Below, one piece after another: positions 13,562-14,867 of a stretch of 14,867 bases of DNA (position 1 is its first letter; each line of letters begins with the position of its first letter). The translations under genes were made by a program, and so were the position numbers. This DNA is from Syntrophobacteria bacterium. Its GTDB lineage: Bacteria; Desulfobacterota; Syntrophobacteria; JARFUL01. The stretch is from NCBI GenBank assembly GCA_029289015.1, contig JARFUL010000320.1, positions 1 through 14,867 on the forward strand. The letters are read 5' to 3'. The notes under the pieces were generated by a model that ran no database searches, had not been told where the DNA came from, and worked only from the letters and a program-made list of their open reading frames with translations.

Positions 13562-13849
13562 ATGACCGTAAGGGTGCTCATCGAAAGGGAGATCCTTCCG
13601 GGCAAGGAAGGGATGATGGTGGAGCTCCTCTACAGGCTGAGGCGCAGGGCCATGAAGCAGGACGGCTACATCTCGGGGCAGACCCTTTACGCGGTGGACA
13701 ACCCGAGGAGGGTCCTGGTCATCAGCACCTGGAGGTCCGTCGAGGACTGGAACGGCTGGGCCGAAGACCCGGTCCGCACCGAGATTGAGGAGAAGGTGAA
13801 TTCTATCCTGATCGCTCCCGCAAGCTACCGCGTCTATTCCTACATGTAA
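13562..13849 (+). CDS. Small ABM-domain (antibiotic biosynthesis monooxygenase-like) protein
   Basis: A 95-residue protein consisting of a single ABM ferredoxin-like domain. VRVLIEREILPGKEGMMVELLYRLRRRAMKQDGYISGQT (3-41, read in parts) gives strand, helix and the G-Y-I-S-G strand. VLVISTWRSVEDWNGWAEDP (51-70) is the hallmark 'vxxSxWxSxedWxxW' segment. Relatives include quinol monooxygenases and haem-degrading enzymes, but stand-alone versions in this class mostly have no assigned reaction. GGGGGTGGGG precedes the ATG. It appears monocistronic between the glnA terminator and the SPOR gene. A second ORF in another frame (from ATG 13522) overlaps it and is not considered real. Confidence 0.8.
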   Translation: MTVRVLIEREILPGKEGMMVELLYRLRRRAMKQDGYISGQTLYAVDNPRRVLVISTWRSVEDWNGWAEDPVRTEIEEKVNSILIAPASYRVYSYM

Positions 13850-13893
13850 CCGCCCGGGACATCCTAGCAGGAAAACCAAAGAGCAGCGCAAAA

Positions 13894-13958
13894 GGGCCCC
13901 TGGCCCAGAGCACACCGGTTTGGCCTCTCTTGGCCCGGACTTAAGACCGAAAGGGCCA
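13894..13958. other. Two hairpins between the ABM and SPOR genes
   Basis: GGGCC-CCT-GGCCC (13894-13906) and TGGCCC-N16-GGGCCA (13931-13958) are inverted repeats using the same GGCC core. Neither has a following T run, so they are not clear terminators. They may limit read-through or stabilise the ABM mRNA end. Confidence 0.25.
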
Positions 13959-14099
13959 CACAGAGCCTTGTCATCTCAGGCCTTTTAAGGTAGGGTGAGG
14001 GAGCGTTGTCCGCCTCCTGGAGGCAGCGGCATGGCACCTTGTCCACCCCCTACTCGCGCGGGTGCGCGGCCCGGGGAGAAAGGAGCTTTGACCCGCGAG

Positions 14100-14855
14100 A
14101 TGAGTGACGAGGCGAACGATACGTTTGAACTTGACGAGGAAGAAGAGACCCAGGAGGACCAGCGGACCCCCAAAGACCGCGGCTCCCTGGCCGGCAAGCT
14201 CCTCATTGCCCTCCTTTTGATCCTGATCTTTACCCAGGGCATCCTGACCTGGAAGGTCATGACCATGAGCTCCGAGCAGGTGGTGGTGAGGAGCGGCCCC
14301 GCGCCTGTGCAGCAGGAGTCCGGGGAGTACGAGTCCCTGAGGAAGGACCTTCTCACCCTGAAGAAGCAGAAGGAGGAGTTGGAGTCCGTTCTCCCGGGCC
14401 TCAAGTACGAGGTCTCCGTCCTCATAGAGCAGGCGGAGAACCTCAAGTCCACGGTAAAGAGACTGCAAAAGGTCAAGACCCGCAAGGCCCCCGCGAAGAA
14501 AAAGGACCAAAAGCCCGAAAAGAAGGCCCAGCCGGTGGTCGCGCCGGTAAAAAAGGCCGTAGCGAAAGAGAAGCCCGCGCCCGAGAAAGAATCAAAGAAG
14601 GTCGCGGCCCTGAAGAAGTACTGGACCCTTCACATCTGGTCCTTCAAGAGCCTGGACAACGCGAAGGATAAGGTGCGCGAGACCAAGAAAAAGGGAGCGC
14701 CCGCGTACTACAGGCTTATGGAGGTCCCGGGCAAGGGCAAGTGGTTCAGGGTCTTCATCGGGAAGTATAAGACCCGGGAAGAGGCCGAGAAGGCCGGGGT
14801 CTCGCTCAAGGCCCGGGGGATCGTGGAATACTCCAAACCCACTGAGCTCGACTAG
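14100..14855 (+). CDS. SPOR-domain cell-envelope protein (DedD/FtsN-like architecture)
   Basis: A 251-residue bitopic membrane protein. Residues 1-30 are an acidic cytoplasmic tail; about 31-53 (LAGKLLIALLLILIFTQGIL and following) form one membrane helix. About 75-125 form a coiled coil (YESLRKDLLTLKKQKEELES onward), and about 125-170 are a Lys/Pro/Ala-rich linker. Residues about 172-247 are a SPOR domain, with YWTLHIWSFKSLDNAKDKV, RVFIGKYKTREEAEKAG and a final LKARGI strand. SPOR domains bind septal peptidoglycan lacking stem peptides, so a role in division or envelope maintenance is likely. Start: ATG 14100 is used. AAAGGAG (ending 14085) is rather far from it at 14 bases, while an in-frame TTG at 14088 is too near at 2 bases, so the start is uncertain by four codons. 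The stop is 12 bases from the right edge. Confidence 0.85.
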   Translation: MSDEANDTFELDEEEETQEDQRTPKDRGSLAGKLLIALLLILIFTQGILTWKVMTMSSEQVVVRSGPAPVQQESGEYESLRKDLLTLKKQKEELESVLPGLKYEVSVLIEQAENLKSTVKRLQKVKTRKAPAKKKDQKPEKKAQPVVAPVKKAVAKEKPAPEKESKKVAALKKYWTLHIWSFKSLDNAKDKVRETKKKGAPAYYRLMEVPGKGKWFRVFIGKYKTREEAEKAGVSLKARGIVEYSKPTELD

Positions 14856-14867
14856 CGTCAGGGGACG

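Noticed and set aside
13450..13788. 112-codon ORF overlapping the ABM gene in another frame
   Set aside because: The ABM frame carries the conserved domain from its first residue. The other frame's GGAGG abuts its ATG with no spacing, and its product resembles nothing.

Overview
The window is GC-rich bacterial DNA with dense, mostly well-behaved genes, heavy use of AGG arginine codons and GC-biased third positions. A SPOR-domain protein, a sigma-54-type promoter, type I (alpha-like) glutamine synthetase and AmmeMemoRadiSam-like radical SAM proteins point to a Gram-negative-type bacterium of the Desulfobacterota/Nitrospirota kind. That placement is inference from gene content, and no rRNA or tRNA is present to confirm it.

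Layout. Positions 1-81 hold the start of a minus-strand gene for an exported protein. An 843-base gap follows, containing a candidate small RNA that ends in a good intrinsic terminator. Next is a plus-strand GT83/ArnT-like membrane glycosyltransferase (925-2592). Convergent to it lies a membrane-anchored periplasmic TPR protein (2659-3486), followed by a small conserved plus-strand gene (3724-4023). A minus-strand surface-polysaccharide segment (4042-8496) reads, in transcription order: winged-helix regulator, a broken epimerase-flippase chimera, a WbpB-WbpD-type fusion enzyme, and a WbpE-type aminotransferase overlapping it by ATGA. The fusion and the aminotransferase together cover the oxidation, transamination and acetylation steps that make UDP-2,3-diacetamido-2,3-dideoxyhexuronic acid. 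The chimera joins the first half of a UDP-sulfoquinovose-synthase-like epimerase in frame to the last third of a Wzx-type flippase. This looks like the scar of a large deletion within a polysaccharide locus, or an assembly misjoin.

A second minus-strand operon (8660 to about 10728) encodes two dissimilar cysteine-rich radical SAM proteins 3 bases apart. The first seems to have its N-terminal CxxCxxxC segment knocked out of frame by one base in a homopolymer. Divergent from this pair is a flavodoxin-family protein with a cysteine motif like that of iron-sulfur flavoproteins (10938-11516). The pair, possibly with the flavoprotein, is the best candidate here for an uncharacterised biochemical system.

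The right part holds glnA (12028-13356). It is preceded by a consensus sigma-54 promoter about 280 bases upstream and a highly structured leader, and followed by a strong terminator. After it come a small ABM-domain protein (13562-13849) and a DedD/FtsN-like SPOR protein (14100-14855). No CRISPR array, insertion sequence, tRNA or rRNA was found.
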